A stretch of DNA of 53,955 bases, taken from assembly GCA_000378885.1 (NCBI GenBank), contig KB900461.1, positions 331,765 through 385,719 on the forward strand, read 5' to 3'. This document shows positions 1 through 9,041 of the stretch, one piece after another. The stretch comes from an actinobacterium SCGC AAA044-N04. GTDB lineage: Bacteria > Actinomycetota > Actinomycetes > Nanopelagicales > Nanopelagicaceae. Both the position numbers and the translations under genes were made by a program. The notes under the pieces are model-generated. The model worked only from the letters and a program-made list of their open reading frames with translations, had not been told where the DNA came from and ran no database searches. Within the stretch, counting starts at the first letter, position 1. The number at the start of each line of letters is the position of its first letter.

Positions 1-72
1 ACTATTGGCGATTTACCAAAGGGTGGAAAAATAGATAGATTGCCACTTGTAGTCGAGCGAATTACGGATTGA
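1..72 (+). CDS. 3' end of an upstream gene, possibly thymidine/pyrimidine-nucleoside phosphorylase
   Basis: Frame 1 is open from the window edge to a TGA at 70-72 and encodes 23 residues ending RLPLVVERITD. The tail resembles the C-terminal end of pyrimidine-nucleoside phosphorylases (PLxxExI-type ending), and deoA commonly precedes add in Actinobacteria. The fragment is too short to be certain. It ends 10 bp before the adenosine deaminase start, so the two are probably co-transcribed. Confidence 0.4.
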   Translation, partial: TIGDLPKGGKIDRLPLVVERITD

Positions 73-82
73 GAGCCTTTAG

Positions 83-1177
83 GTGAGCCTTACAAGTAAA
101 CCATCACCAGCCCAGATTAAGCGTGTTCCAAAAGTACTATTGCATGATCACCTTGATGGCGGGTTACGTCCACAAACTATTATTGATATTGCGCAAGAAA
201 TTGGTTACACCGCACTTCCAACTCATGATGCCGCTGAACTTGCAACATGGTTCCGTGAATCGTGTGACTCAGGTTCATTGGTTCGCTACTTAGAAACTTT
301 TTCTCACACAATTGCAGTAATGCAGCGACGTGAAGACGTCATTCGTGTGGCCCGCGAGTGTGCTTTAGATTTAGCACGAGATGGTGTTGTTTATGCTGAA
401 GTTCGAGGTGCACCAGAACTGTTCACAGAAAAGGACCTTTCAATGGCCGATGTAGTTGAAGCAACTATTGAAGGTTATAAGCAAGGCATGGCAGAAGCTA
501 AAGCTGAAGGCCATGAGATTCAAGTCTTTTCGTTGCTCTGCGGGATGCGCCAAAATAAGTTATCTCAAGAAGTGGCTGAATTAGTTGTTAAGTACCGCAA
601 CAAAGGTGTTGTTGGCTTTGATATTGCTGGACCAGAAGATGGTTTTCCACCCAGTGATCAGAAAGATACTTTTGATTACCTACGCAAGGAAGATGCTCAC
701 TTCACAATTCACGCAGGTGAAGCATATGGACTTCCTTCGATCTGGGAAGCAATCCAATTATGTGGTGCTGAGCGTTTAGGTCATGGTGTCCGAATCATCG
801 ATGACATTGATTTCTCGGGCCCTGAACCAAAGTTAGGCCAACTGGCTTCCTACATTCGCGATCGCCGAATTCCACTTGAACTTTGCCCAACATCTAACCT
901 TCAAACTGGAGCGGCAAAGAGTTATGCCGAGCATCCCATCGGAGCCTTGGCCCGCTTGCGTTTTAGAGTCACCATCAACACTGATAACCGTTTAATGAGT
1001 CAAACCTCCATGTCATTTGAAATGGAAGAAGCAGTAAAAGCCTTTGGTTGGGATTTTGCAGAGCTGCAGCGCATCACGATTAATGCCATGAAGAGCGCGT
1101 TTATTCCATATCCAGAGCGCTTAAAGATTATTGATGGAGTTATCAAACCTGGCTATGCGAAAATCTCCGCTGAGTAA
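83..1177 (+). CDS. add: Adenosine deaminase
   Basis: This cytosolic zinc amidohydrolase converts adenosine or deoxyadenosine to inosine or deoxyinosine for salvage and catabolism. The 364 residues carry the metal-binding HDH motif (H21, H23), HAGEAYG (H210, catalytic E213), LGHGVRI (H234) and NTDN (D301). The [10 protein letters not shown] form of the last motif is typical of actinobacterial enzymes. The start is GTG at 83, without a strong Shine-Dalgarno, and translation may be coupled to the gene ending at 72. The stop TAA shares one base with the ATG of the P450 (TAATG), so the two are translationally coupled. Its product inosine can feed the phosphorylase at 9042-9872 or the hydrolase at 3249-4202. 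Confidence 0.95.
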   Translation: MSLTSKPSPAQIKRVPKVLLHDHLDGGLRPQTIIDIAQEIGYTALPTHDAAELATWFRESCDSGSLVRYLETFSHTIAVMQRREDVIRVARECALDLARDGVVYAEVRGAPELFTEKDLSMADVVEATIEGYKQGMAEAKAEGHEIQVFSLLCGMRQNKLSQEVAELVVKYRNKGVVGFDIAGPEDGFPPSDQKDTFDYLRKEDAHFTIHAGEAYGLPSIWEAIQLCGAERLGHGVRIIDDIDFSGPEPKLGQLASYIRDRRIPLELCPTSNLQTGAAKSYAEHPIGALARLRFRVTINTDNRLMSQTSMSFEMEEAVKAFGWDFAELQRITINAMKSAFIPYPERLKIIDGVIKPGYAKISAE

Positions 1178-2361
1178 TGATTGATTTTAATAACCCTACT
1201 TTTGTCGCTGATCCATACGAGCAATTAAAGGCACTTCGCGAATTTGGTAAGCCTGTTTGGCATGAGGGGATGCAGATATTTTTAGCTGCCCGCCATAGCG
1301 ATGCAAATGATGTCTTTAGAAATAAATCCTTGGGACGCATTTTCACAGACAAAAAACCAGATTTTGAGTGGGAAACTTTCAACTGGCTTCATTCGGATTC
1401 AATTCTAGATAGTGAACCACCTAAGCACACACGTCTACGTTCCTTAGTTGCAAAAGCTTTTAATCGAAACAAGATCGAAGGAATGCGTCCAGCAGTTGAG
1501 CGAATTACCCAACTGCTATTGAATGCAATAGATGAGAAGGTTAAATCGGGAGAGACCTTCGATTTGATTGCAGACTATGCAGAACCCCTTCCCGTAAAAA
1601 TAATCGCTGACTTATTAGGTTTTCCAGAATCAGAGGAACATTTGCTACGTCCTTGGTCCCAGTCAATCGTAAAGATGTATGAAGTAAACCCATCAGAGCA
1701 ATATCAAGCTGAGGCTAAGAAAGCAGCAGCAGAATTTGCTGAGTATGTGCGCAGTTTGGCTGAGCACCGCAAGACAAATCCAGGTCAAGATCTAATTACT
1801 GATTTAGCGATGGTGGAAGAAAATGGTGAAAAGCTGAACTCACATGAACTTGTGGCAACGTGCGTGCTTCTACTCAACGCTGGGCATGAAGCAAGTGTGA
1901 ATGCATTTGGTAATGGAATGGTTGCAGCCCTTGAGCGCCCAGATCAAGCAGATTTATTGCGAAAGAATTCACGAGCAATAACAGAGACTGCCCTTGAAGA
2001 ATTCATGCGTTTTGATGCCCCACTTCACTTATTTGAGCGCACAGCAACTGTTGATACCGAGCTTGGCGGCGTAAAAATAGAGAAGGGGCAGAAGATTGCA
2101 GCCCTGATTGGTTCAGCTAATCGTGATTCGGCAGTATTTGATCGCGCTGACGAAATGGATCTAACTCGCGATCCAAATCCACATATTGGTTTTGGTGCAG
2201 GAATTCATTTCTGTCTAGGAGCACCTCTTGCCCGCTTAGAAATGGGTGTTTCACTGCCAGCGCTTTGGGAGAAGTATCCCAACATGCAATTATCTGGTGC
2301 GCCAGTGCGCAGGCCTACATTTGTATTACGAGGTTATGAAAGCGTTTCAATCTCTGCATGA
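1177..2361 (+). CDS. Cytochrome P450
   Basis: This is a 394-residue soluble bacterial-type P450 with no membrane anchor. Visible landmarks are the I-helix oxygen-activation stretch AGHEAS near residues 235-240 (Ser where Thr is usual), the K-helix ExxR (EEFMR, about residues 274-277), and the heme loop FGAGIHFCLG with proximal Cys near residue 346. The substrate cannot be read from sequence. No ferredoxin or reductase gene is adjacent; a 7Fe ferredoxin lies at 38546-38866. The start overlaps the add stop by one base, tying it to nucleoside catabolism by position. Its last 28 bp overlap the convergent ribokinase gene. Confidence 0.93.
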   Translation: MIDFNNPTFVADPYEQLKALREFGKPVWHEGMQIFLAARHSDANDVFRNKSLGRIFTDKKPDFEWETFNWLHSDSILDSEPPKHTRLRSLVAKAFNRNKIEGMRPAVERITQLLLNAIDEKVKSGETFDLIADYAEPLPVKIIADLLGFPESEEHLLRPWSQSIVKMYEVNPSEQYQAEAKKAAAEFAEYVRSLAEHRKTNPGQDLITDLAMVEENGEKLNSHELVATCVLLLNAGHEASVNAFGNGMVAALERPDQADLLRKNSRAITETALEEFMRFDAPLHLFERTATVDTELGGVKIEKGQKIAALIGSANRDSAVFDRADEMDLTRDPNPHIGFGAGIHFCLGAPLARLEMGVSLPALWEKYPNMQLSGAPVRRPTFVLRGYESVSISA

Positions 2362-3230
2362 GAAGGATATGAGGACTGCGCACCTTTTCTTGTGACACTT
2401 AAAGATGCAATTTTAATTCCTAACTTCATCGATTCCTCTGGGCTTTTTCCACTTGCTAAAGCAAAAGCGAAAACACCAACAAAGGCATCGCCAGCACCAG
2501 TGGTATCCACGGCAGTAACTTTTGGGGCGCTCACTCGAATGAGATTTCCATCAGAAGTAATTAGCACGCCACCTTCTGATCCTAAAGTAACAATTGAATT
2601 CTTACCCGGTCTAAAACTCTTAAGCACTTCATCACTTGTTGGGAATTGCCCATGAAGTTCTTTGAATTCAGTTTCATTAGGAATAATCCAGTCGGTTACT
2701 TCTAAAAGTTCTTTACTAAGAGGTTGGTATGGTGCTGGGTTCAGGATTGTTATGCAACCTCGCTTTTTAGCTGCAGAGAATGCAGCCAGAGTTACATCTT
2801 GTTTGATTTCACACTGTGCAACAACGACTTCCAGATCAACGATTGACTCGATGGCTTCGATTGCCTTTTTAGGTTCAATCTCATGATTAGCACCAGGGAT
2901 AATCACAATTCGATTTTCACCATTGGCATCAACCCAAATATGTGCCACACCATTAGGGGTCTTACTTCGCTCTATGAATCTTGAGTCGATACCAAGTTTT
3001 TTGAAGTTTTCAGCTATTGAATCTCCAAATAGATCACTACCTAACTTTCCAACAAAGTGAACTTCGGCACCGCAGTGGGCAGCAATAACGGCTTGATTGG
3101 CTCCTTTGCCGCCAAATCCAGTCGTGAAAAGTTCGCCTTCTAGAGTTTGGCCAGGAGCAGGAATTACTGTGGCATAGGCAGTTAAATCAATCATTGCACT
3201 GCCAACTACCGCTATTACTGCTTTGCTCAT
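2334..3230 (-). CDS. rbsK: Ribokinase (PfkB family)
   Basis: It phosphorylates D-ribose to ribose 5-phosphate in the cytosol. The 298 residues show PfkB signature 1 (GFGGKGANQA, about residues 38-47) and signature 2 (DTTGAGDAF, with the catalytic Asp of GAGD, about residue 250). The neighbouring divergent nucleoside hydrolase releases free ribose, so the pair forms a short route from nucleosides to the pentose phosphate pathway. The ATG at 3230 lies 6 nt from a TAGCCT -10 on the same strand, so the mRNA is probably leaderless. The 3' end overlaps the P450 gene by 28 bp. Other PfkB sugar kinases are possible, but the neighbour favours ribose. Confidence 0.88.
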   Translation of the reverse strand: MSKAVIAVVGSAMIDLTAYATVIPAPGQTLEGELFTTGFGGKGANQAVIAAHCGAEVHFVGKLGSDLFGDSIAENFKKLGIDSRFIERSKTPNGVAHIWVDANGENRIVIIPGANHEIEPKKAIEAIESIVDLEVVVAQCEIKQDVTLAAFSAAKKRGCITILNPAPYQPLSKELLEVTDWIIPNETEFKELHGQFPTSDEVLKSFRPGKNSIVTLGSEGGVLITSDGNLIRVSAPKVTAVDTTGAGDAFVGVFAFALASGKSPEESMKLGIKIASLSVTRKGAQSSYPSHAEIETLS

Positions 3231-3235
3231 ACCGC

Positions 3236-3242
3236 TAGGCTA
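3236..3242. promoter_or_regulatory. Bidirectional -10 element shared by rbsK and the nucleoside hydrolase
   Basis: The 7-mer TAGGCTA contains TAGGCT on the plus strand (7 nt before the ATG at 3249) and TAGCCT on the minus strand (6 nt before the ATG at 3230). The whole intergenic gap is 18 bp. Both transcripts would begin at or next to the start codons. No -35 consensus is evident. Confidence 0.65.
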
Positions 3243-3248
3243 TCGCTT

Positions 3249-4202
3249 ATGGAAAAAACTTCAATCATTCTTGATGTTGATACCGGCGTAGATGATGCCT
3301 TTGCAGTGCTTTTTGCTGCGATGCATCCGGCAATCAACTTACTTGGAGTTACCTGCGTGGATGGCAACACTAATGTTGACCAGGTCGTTGCAAATACTTT
3401 GAAAGTGTTAGATGCAGCCGGTGCTGGGGATATTCCAGTGGCAAGAGGCGCAGTCCGACCGCTCCTTGGTAAATCAGAGTATGCCGAGTACGTGCATGGC
3501 GCAGATGGAATGGGCGATCTTGGAATTACACCGTCACATCGAAAAGTAGATTCTCGTTCTGCAATTGAGCTGCTTCGAGATTTAATAGAAGAATCAAAAG
3601 AGCCAGTAACACTAGTGCCAATTGCTCCGCTTACAAACATTGCCTTGTTCTTGCGAGCATTTCCAGAGACTGCTAAAAAACTTCATCGAATCGTTTTGAT
3701 GGGTGGTTCAGCATCTGCTGGTAACGCAACAGCTGCTGCTGAGTTTAATGTTTGGCACGATCCAGAGGCTGCGGCTATAGTTTTTCAAAGTGGTGTGCCA
3801 ATAACTATGTATGGTTTAGATGTATTTATGCGCCCGGGCGCAACAAGTGAAAATGCAGCACAGCTACTAAAATCTTCAGATCCTGCTCCGCAATTTGCTG
3901 CAACGCTCATAAAAGCATTCATAGAGAGATTGCATGTCTCTCCTATTACTTTAGGAGATTACGGAGCTGTGGCTTGTGCAATTCGCCCAGAGCTATTTAC
4001 AACCGAAGTATTTGACGTTGTCGTCGACACATCCCATGGTCCAGCTCGTGGTCAAACTATCTGTGATCGCAGAGCACCATTTCTAAAATCCATTGAACCT
4101 AACGATTTAACTGATTCTGCATCAGTTCGAGTGGTTTTAGATCTAGATGTGGCAGCCGTTGAGCAGTTATGGTTTAAAACCATTGATAAAGGCTGGTTAT
4201 AG
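3249..4202 (+). CDS. Inosine-uridine preferring nucleoside hydrolase
   Basis: It hydrolyses ribonucleosides to free base and ribose. The 317 residues open with the Ca2+-binding DVDTGVDDAFA motif (about residues 9-19) characteristic of the IU-nucleoside hydrolase family, and the later NVWHDPEAA segment is also family-like. Base specificity (RihA/B/C or IunH) cannot be assigned from sequence alone. It is divergent from ribokinase across 18 bp, sharing a symmetric -10, and is probably leaderless. Its stop overlaps the convergent ALDH-like gene by 6 bp. Confidence 0.9.
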   Translation: MEKTSIILDVDTGVDDAFAVLFAAMHPAINLLGVTCVDGNTNVDQVVANTLKVLDAAGAGDIPVARGAVRPLLGKSEYAEYVHGADGMGDLGITPSHRKVDSRSAIELLRDLIEESKEPVTLVPIAPLTNIALFLRAFPETAKKLHRIVLMGGSASAGNATAAAEFNVWHDPEAAAIVFQSGVPITMYGLDVFMRPGATSENAAQLLKSSDPAPQFAATLIKAFIERLHVSPITLGDYGAVACAIRPELFTTEVFDVVVDTSHGPARGQTICDRRAPFLKSIEPNDLTDSASVRVVLDLDVAAVEQLWFKTIDKGWL

Positions 4203-5039
4203 CCCTATTGGGTGCCACACCGTCTTGTTCTCCATGAATGCAAGAATGCGGCCAGGATCAGCGCTTTTAAAGCTATAGATTCTTTTCAGGTTCTCAGTTC
4301 CCGCAGTCTTAACATCTGCATGCTTTTTAGCACTTAACCCGGAGACATCTAAGCCATCAATATCCATATGTGAAGCCATCCACGGGGTGATTTCATCTTT
4401 CTTTCCAGTCAAAATGTTTATTACACCGGCCGGAACATCACTTGTTGCAATAACTTCAGCAAAACTCATCGCAGAAAGTGGAGCTTTGGTACTAGCAAGA
4501 ACAACCACAGTGTTACCACCAACGATGATGGGCGCTATTGAATCAATTAAACCAAGTAAAGACGGCGCCTCTGGGGCAATTGCTGCAATAACACCCATAC
4601 TTTCTGGGATTGTGAAGTTGTAATAAGGGCCGGCAACAGGATTGAGTGCGCCTGATAGTGAAGAAATCTTGTCAGTCCATCCCGCATACCAAACTAGTCG
4701 ATCTACCGAATCAGTAACTTCTTTTTCAGCTTTAGCTTTTGATACACCAGTGATTGTGACAATCTCATCCACAAACTGTGCACGACGACCTTCAAGCATT
4801 TCAGCTAGTCGGTAAAGAATTTGGCCCTTGTTATAGGCAGTTGCCTTGTTCCATCCATGTTGGGCCGCACGAGCTGCTACAACTGCATCCTTTAAGTCTT
4901 TGCGAGAGGCTAAACATGGGTTTGCAATGAATACACCTTTAGCATTTTTCACTTCGTAGGTGCGACCAGACTCAGTACGTGGGAATGCCCCATTAATAAA
5001 TAGTTTGTATGTCTTTCTCACATCAATTCGATTACTCAT
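4197..5039 (-). CDS. Non-catalytic half-length ALDH-like protein, second domain of a split ALDH16
   Basis: The 280 residues match the N-terminal (NAD-domain) part of the aldehyde dehydrogenase fold (KLFINGAFPRTESG, AARAAQHGWNKATAYNKGQILYR, GVIAAIAPEAP, AGVINILTGKKDE). They lack the catalytic-cysteine domain, the LELGGK Glu and the EEIFGP motif. The chain ends with KTVWHPIGL. Its start overlaps the stop of the full-length ALDH gene upstream by 8 bp, so the two are made together. Order and size (483 + 280 residues) match the domain order of ALDH16 proteins, in which an active ALDH domain is followed by an inactive ALDH-like domain. I infer a structural partner of the upstream enzyme. It is not a truncation by mutation: the frame is clean and it ends at its own stop. 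Confidence 0.82.
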   Translation of the reverse strand: MSNRIDVRKTYKLFINGAFPRTESGRTYEVKNAKGVFIANPCLASRKDLKDAVVAARAAQHGWNKATAYNKGQILYRLAEMLEGRRAQFVDEIVTITGVSKAKAEKEVTDSVDRLVWYAGWTDKISSLSGALNPVAGPYYNFTIPESMGVIAAIAPEAPSLLGLIDSIAPIIVGGNTVVVLASTKAPLSAMSFAEVIATSDVPAGVINILTGKKDEITPWMASHMDIDGLDVSGLSAKKHADVKTAGTENLKRIYSFKSADPGRILAFMENKTVWHPIGL

Positions 5040-6483
5040 GTGAGACCCCCTTCAAATATGCAGACAAACCATGTCGTCCGCCTTCACGACCCCAACCAGA
5101 TTCTTTATAGCCACCAAACGGGGAAGTAGGATCAAATTTGTTGAAAGTATTTGCCCAGATAACACCGGCACGAAGTTGTTGGGATGCCCATAAAACCTTA
5201 GATCCCTTTTCACTCCAGATTCCTGCGGAGAGTCCAAAAGGAGTGTTATTGGCTTTATCAATAGCTTCCTGAGGAGTCCTAAAAGTTAATATTGAAAGCA
5301 CTGGACCGAAGATTTCTTCGCGGGCAATGCGGTGAGCTTGAGTTACGCCAGTGAAGATTGTTGGCGCAAACCAGAAACCCTTACCTGGCAATTCACATGG
5401 TGCACTCCATCGCTGCGCACCTTCAGAATCCCCAGCAGCCGAAAGTTCACGAATCTTTAGCAGTTGTTCCTTGCTATTGATTGCACCTAAATCTGTGTTC
5501 TTATCCATTGGATCACCGACGCGGATTTTAGCCATTCTGTTTTTTAGCTTTTCAATTACTTCATCAGCGATGCTCTCTTGAAGAATTAAGCGTGATCCAG
5601 CACAGCAGACATGACCTTGATTAAAGAAGATTCCATTCACAATGCCTTCGACACTTTCATCAATAGCGGCATCTTCAAAGAGGATATTGGCGGCTTTTCC
5701 ACCAAGTTCTAAAGTCACGCTCTTATTTGTTGGAGCAACTGCTCGAGCAATAATCTTGCCGACCTCTGTTGAACCAGTAAATGCAATCTTGTCGATTCCT
5801 GGATGATTAACAATGAGTGCACCGGTTGAACCATCACCGGTCACAATGTTTACAACACCTGCTGGGAGTTCGGCCTGTTGGCAAACTTCGGCAAATAAAA
5901 GGGCAGTGAGTGAAGTTGTTTCAGCTGGCTTTAATACAACAGTGTTTCCAGCAGCAAGTGCCGGTGCAACCTTCCATGCCAACATCAATAATGGGAAATT
6001 CCAGGGAATAATCTGTCCTGCAACACCATGGGCTTTAGGTGTTGTTCCAAGGCCTGCATATTCAAGCTTGTCAGCCCAGCCTGCGTGATAAAAGAAATGC
6101 GCAGCTGCAAGTGGAACATCAACATCGCGTGATTCGCGAATTGGCTTTCCATTATCAAGTGTTTCAAGAACTGCAAATTCACGTGAGCGCTCTTGCATAA
6201 TGCGAGCGATGCGGAAAAGGTACTTTCCACGCTCTTTGCCACTCATTTTTGACCAGGTAGTTGTGTATGCCTTACGAGCAGCTTTTACAGCAGCATCAAC
6301 ATCAGCTTTTCCAGCTAATGAAATGTGAGAGAGAACTTCTTCAGTGGCTGGGTTAATTGTGGGGAAGTGCTTACTTCCTGCAACAAATTTACCGCCGATG
6401 AAGTGCCCGTACTTAGCTTTGATCGAAACGAGGGCGCGTGACTCTGGAGCCGGCGCGTATTCAAAAGACAATTTTTCCTCCAT
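5032..6483 (-). CDS. Aldehyde dehydrogenase, catalytic subunit (ALDH16-like)
   Basis: This NAD(P)+-dependent aldehyde dehydrogenase has 483 residues. Visible motifs in order are IIPWNFPLLM, FTGSTEVGK, LELGGKAAN (general-base Glu), NQGHVCCAGSR (nucleophilic Cys), EEIFGPVLSI and SPFGGYKESGWGREGG. It follows deoxyribose-phosphate aldolase with a one-base TAATG overlap. The likely substrate is therefore the acetaldehyde released by DeoC, or another aldehyde from sugar breakdown; this is inference from position. The downstream half-length ALDH-like gene overlaps it by 8 bp and is probably its partner. Confidence 0.9.
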   Translation of the reverse strand: MEEKLSFEYAPAPESRALVSIKAKYGHFIGGKFVAGSKHFPTINPATEEVLSHISLAGKADVDAAVKAARKAYTTTWSKMSGKERGKYLFRIARIMQERSREFAVLETLDNGKPIRESRDVDVPLAAAHFFYHAGWADKLEYAGLGTTPKAHGVAGQIIPWNFPLLMLAWKVAPALAAGNTVVLKPAETTSLTALLFAEVCQQAELPAGVVNIVTGDGSTGALIVNHPGIDKIAFTGSTEVGKIIARAVAPTNKSVTLELGGKAANILFEDAAIDESVEGIVNGIFFNQGHVCCAGSRLILQESIADEVIEKLKNRMAKIRVGDPMDKNTDLGAINSKEQLLKIRELSAAGDSEGAQRWSAPCELPGKGFWFAPTIFTGVTQAHRIAREEIFGPVLSILTFRTPQEAIDKANNTPFGLSAGIWSEKGSKVLWASQQLRAGVIWANTFNKFDPTSPFGGYKESGWGREGGRHGLSAYLKGVSHE

Positions 6484-7430
6484 TAGTCGATCGTCACATA
6501 CTGAGGGCTAGCGTAGTAGCCATCATCCATTTTCATGCGCTGCATTAATAAATCATTTAAAAGAGCACTGGCCCCGATACGAAATAGTGATGGCTTGAGC
6601 CATTCTGGACCTGCGGTCTCATTAACTAGGACTAACTGCTTAATGGCATCTTTAGTATTTCTGATTCCGCCCGCTGGCTTAACTCCGATTCGCACCTGGG
6701 TCATTGCATAAAAATCTCTCACGGCTTCAAGCATGACAAGAACGACAGGAGCAGTCGCAGCTGGTGCAACTTTTCCTGTGGAAGTTTTAATGAAATCTGC
6801 TCCAGCAGCCATCGCTAAGAAGGAAGCTTTACGAACATTGTCGTAAGTGACAAGCTCGCCAGTTTCAAAGATCACTTTCAAATGGGCCTTAGTGCCACAT
6901 ACTTCACGAATCTGCACAATCTCATCAAAAACTTCTATATATCGACCTGAAAGAAAAGCACCTCGGTCAATGACCATATCAATTTCAGAGGCCCCAGCTT
7001 CAACTGCATCTTTAGTATCTTGAATCTTGACTACCATTGATGCACGTCCAGATGGGAAAGCCGTAGAAACCGCTGCCACGCCAACATGCTGACCACCAAT
7101 GAGATCTAAATGTGTGCGGGCAATTTCAACCATGTCGTTGTAAACACAGACTGCGCCAACACTTGGGACAGTTGAATCTGTTGGATCAGGGCGAACTGCT
7201 TTCGTGCACAGCGCTTTAACTTTTCCAGGAGTATCTGCTCCTTCTAAAGTTGTTAAATCCACCATGGTGATTGCAGTATCGATTGCCCAACGCTTAGAAG
7301 TTGTCTTGATGCTGCGAGTAGCCAGCATTGCTGCGCGAGCATCAGCGCCAACCTGATCAACACCTGATAGTGAACCTAGATATTTTTTTAGGGAGGCTTC
7401 AGTACCATCGACTAAACCATAAAAACTCAC
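6483..7430 (-). CDS. deoC: Deoxyribose-phosphate aldolase
   Basis: It cleaves 2-deoxyribose 5-phosphate into glyceraldehyde 3-phosphate and acetaldehyde. The Schiff-base lysine is K215 within ADFIKTSTGK; K220 is also conserved. The 315-residue length fits the longer actinobacterial form rather than the roughly 250-residue E. coli form. The first codon overlaps the phosphomutase stop by 4 bp (ATGA) and the stop overlaps the ALDH start by 1 bp. In the operon it takes deoxyribose 5-phosphate from the phosphomutase and passes acetaldehyde to the ALDH. Confidence 0.95.
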   Translation of the reverse strand: MSFYGLVDGTEASLKKYLGSLSGVDQVGADARAAMLATRSIKTTSKRWAIDTAITMVDLTTLEGADTPGKVKALCTKAVRPDPTDSTVPSVGAVCVYNDMVEIARTHLDLIGGQHVGVAAVSTAFPSGRASMVVKIQDTKDAVEAGASEIDMVIDRGAFLSGRYIEVFDEIVQIREVCGTKAHLKVIFETGELVTYDNVRKASFLAMAAGADFIKTSTGKVAPAATAPVVLVMLEAVRDFYAMTQVRIGVKPAGGIRNTKDAIKQLVLVNETAGPEWLKPSLFRIGASALLNDLLMQRMKMDDGYYASPQYVTID

Positions 7431-9037
7431 GATAGTAATTCCTTCAATGGGGCTCGTAACTGATCCAGAACTGATTGCGCAGTTGCAGAATCCTTTGCAA
7501 TTGTCTCAATGTAACACTTCATCTTTGCTTCTGTGCCACTTGGACGAATGATGATTCGAATTCCACCATCTAACCAAATGCGCAAACCATCTGTAGGGGG
7601 TAAGCCATCTTTTGGTTTAGCAAGGTCATCGATAGATGTCACTGTGCGACCAGCAATTTCCTTTGGAGAATTAAGTCTCAATTTTCCCATGATTACACCT
7701 ACTTGAGAAAGATCAGTCAGGCGGATTGAGATTTGTTCAGTCGCATGAAAACCATGGCGAGCCCAAACTTCGTCCAGTAAATCAAGGAGAGTCTTATTCT
7801 CGGCTGCCAAATCAGTTGCAATCTGGGCTAGTTTGATAGCTGCTGAGATTCCATCCTTGTCATTGACTGTAATTGCATCAACGGCATAACCCAGGGCTTC
7901 TTCGTAGCCAAAAGTTAATCCATCAATTTTTGCTAACCATTTAAAGCCTGTTAGCGTTTCTTTAAAATCAAGCCTGTAGTGTGCAGCAATTTTGCTCAAA
8001 ATTGATGAGGAAACAATTGAATTTGCAAGGATTCCCTTACTTGTTGAACGAGCAATGGTTTCACCAAGAATCACGCCTAATTCATCACCACGCAGCATTC
8101 GCCAACCTTTAATTGGATCTTTGACTGCAGCGGCGCATCGGTCTGCATCTGGATCATTGGCAATAACTAAATCTGCATCAAATGTGCGAGCTGTCTCTAA
8201 AGCTAAATCAATAGCACCTGGTTCTTCAGGGTTAGGAAATGCAACAGTCGGAAAATCTGGATCTGGTTTTGCTTGAGCATCCACAAGTATGGGTTGTGCG
8301 AATCCAGCTTTGTGAAAAACATGTTGGAGAGTCTCAGTGCCAACGCCATGCATAGCCGTATAAACAATTTTCAGATCTCCAGGCCGTTGGGCAAGTGCAG
8401 CTGTAATCCCAACGTATTTATGAACGACTTCTTCGCCCAATACAGTCCATTCCTTGCTTCGCCGTTGAGAGGCAAGAGAAGTGATTGAATCAATTTTTTG
8501 AGCAATAGATTCATCTGTAGGAGAGATTATTTGGGAGCCACGATAATGAATTCCATCAACCGTGCCACCTAAATAAACTTTGTATCCATTATCTTGCGGC
8601 GGATTATGGCTTGCAGTAACCATAATTCCAACATCGCATTTCAATTCATTGGTAGCAAAAGCTAGTACTGGTGTGGGAAGAGGGCGGGGCAAGACATAAA
8701 CTTTCATGCCCGCACCACTCATGATTTCAGCGGTTTCAAAAGTAAAATCTTCAGAGCCATAACGAGCATCACGACCAATGACCACTGAGGTTAAATTACG
8801 CTCTTTCATGTAAGCAGCAATTCCTGCAGCAGCACGGCCAACAACTGCTCGATTCATTCCCGAAGGTCCAGGGCGAATGGGGCCCCGCAAACCTGCAGTA
8901 CCAAACTGCAAAAAGCCATTAAAAGATGCGCGTAGTTCTACTTCATTATTGGAATCTAGCCATTGCTGTAATTGGGCAGCAGTCTTTGGATCTGGATCAT
9001 CAGCAATCCAAGCTTGAACTTCTTGAGTTAGATCCAT
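7427..9037 (-). CDS. Phosphohexomutase-family enzyme, probably acting as phosphopentomutase
   Basis: The 536 residues belong to the alpha-D-phosphohexomutase superfamily: phosphoserine loop VTASHNP (S143), metal-binding DPDADRC, sugar-binding GYEEALGY, and phosphate-binding RPSGTEAKMK near the C terminus. It sits 4 bp after purine nucleoside phosphorylase and overlaps deoC by 4 bp, exactly where a phosphopentomutase is needed to turn (deoxy)ribose 1-phosphate into the 5-phosphate. No DeoB-type gene is present in the window. I therefore infer a PGM2-like phosphopentomutase role; glucose or mannose phosphomutase activity remains possible. A separate phosphomannomutase is encoded at 46182-47543. 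Confidence 0.85.
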   Translation of the reverse strand: MDLTQEVQAWIADDPDPKTAAQLQQWLDSNNEVELRASFNGFLQFGTAGLRGPIRPGPSGMNRAVVGRAAAGIAAYMKERNLTSVVIGRDARYGSEDFTFETAEIMSGAGMKVYVLPRPLPTPVLAFATNELKCDVGIMVTASHNPPQDNGYKVYLGGTVDGIHYRGSQIISPTDESIAQKIDSITSLASQRRSKEWTVLGEEVVHKYVGITAALAQRPGDLKIVYTAMHGVGTETLQHVFHKAGFAQPILVDAQAKPDPDFPTVAFPNPEEPGAIDLALETARTFDADLVIANDPDADRCAAAVKDPIKGWRMLRGDELGVILGETIARSTSKGILANSIVSSSILSKIAAHYRLDFKETLTGFKWLAKIDGLTFGYEEALGYAVDAITVNDKDGISAAIKLAQIATDLAAENKTLLDLLDEVWARHGFHATEQISIRLTDLSQVGVIMGKLRLNSPKEIAGRTVTSIDDLAKPKDGLPPTDGLRIWLDGGIRIIIRPSGTEAKMKCYIETIAKDSATAQSVLDQLRAPLKELLS

Positions 9038-9041
9038 GTTC

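Noticed and set aside
3227-3640. 137-codon minus-strand ORF
   Set aside because: It is antisense to the nucleoside hydrolase and overlaps the rbsK start; no family features.
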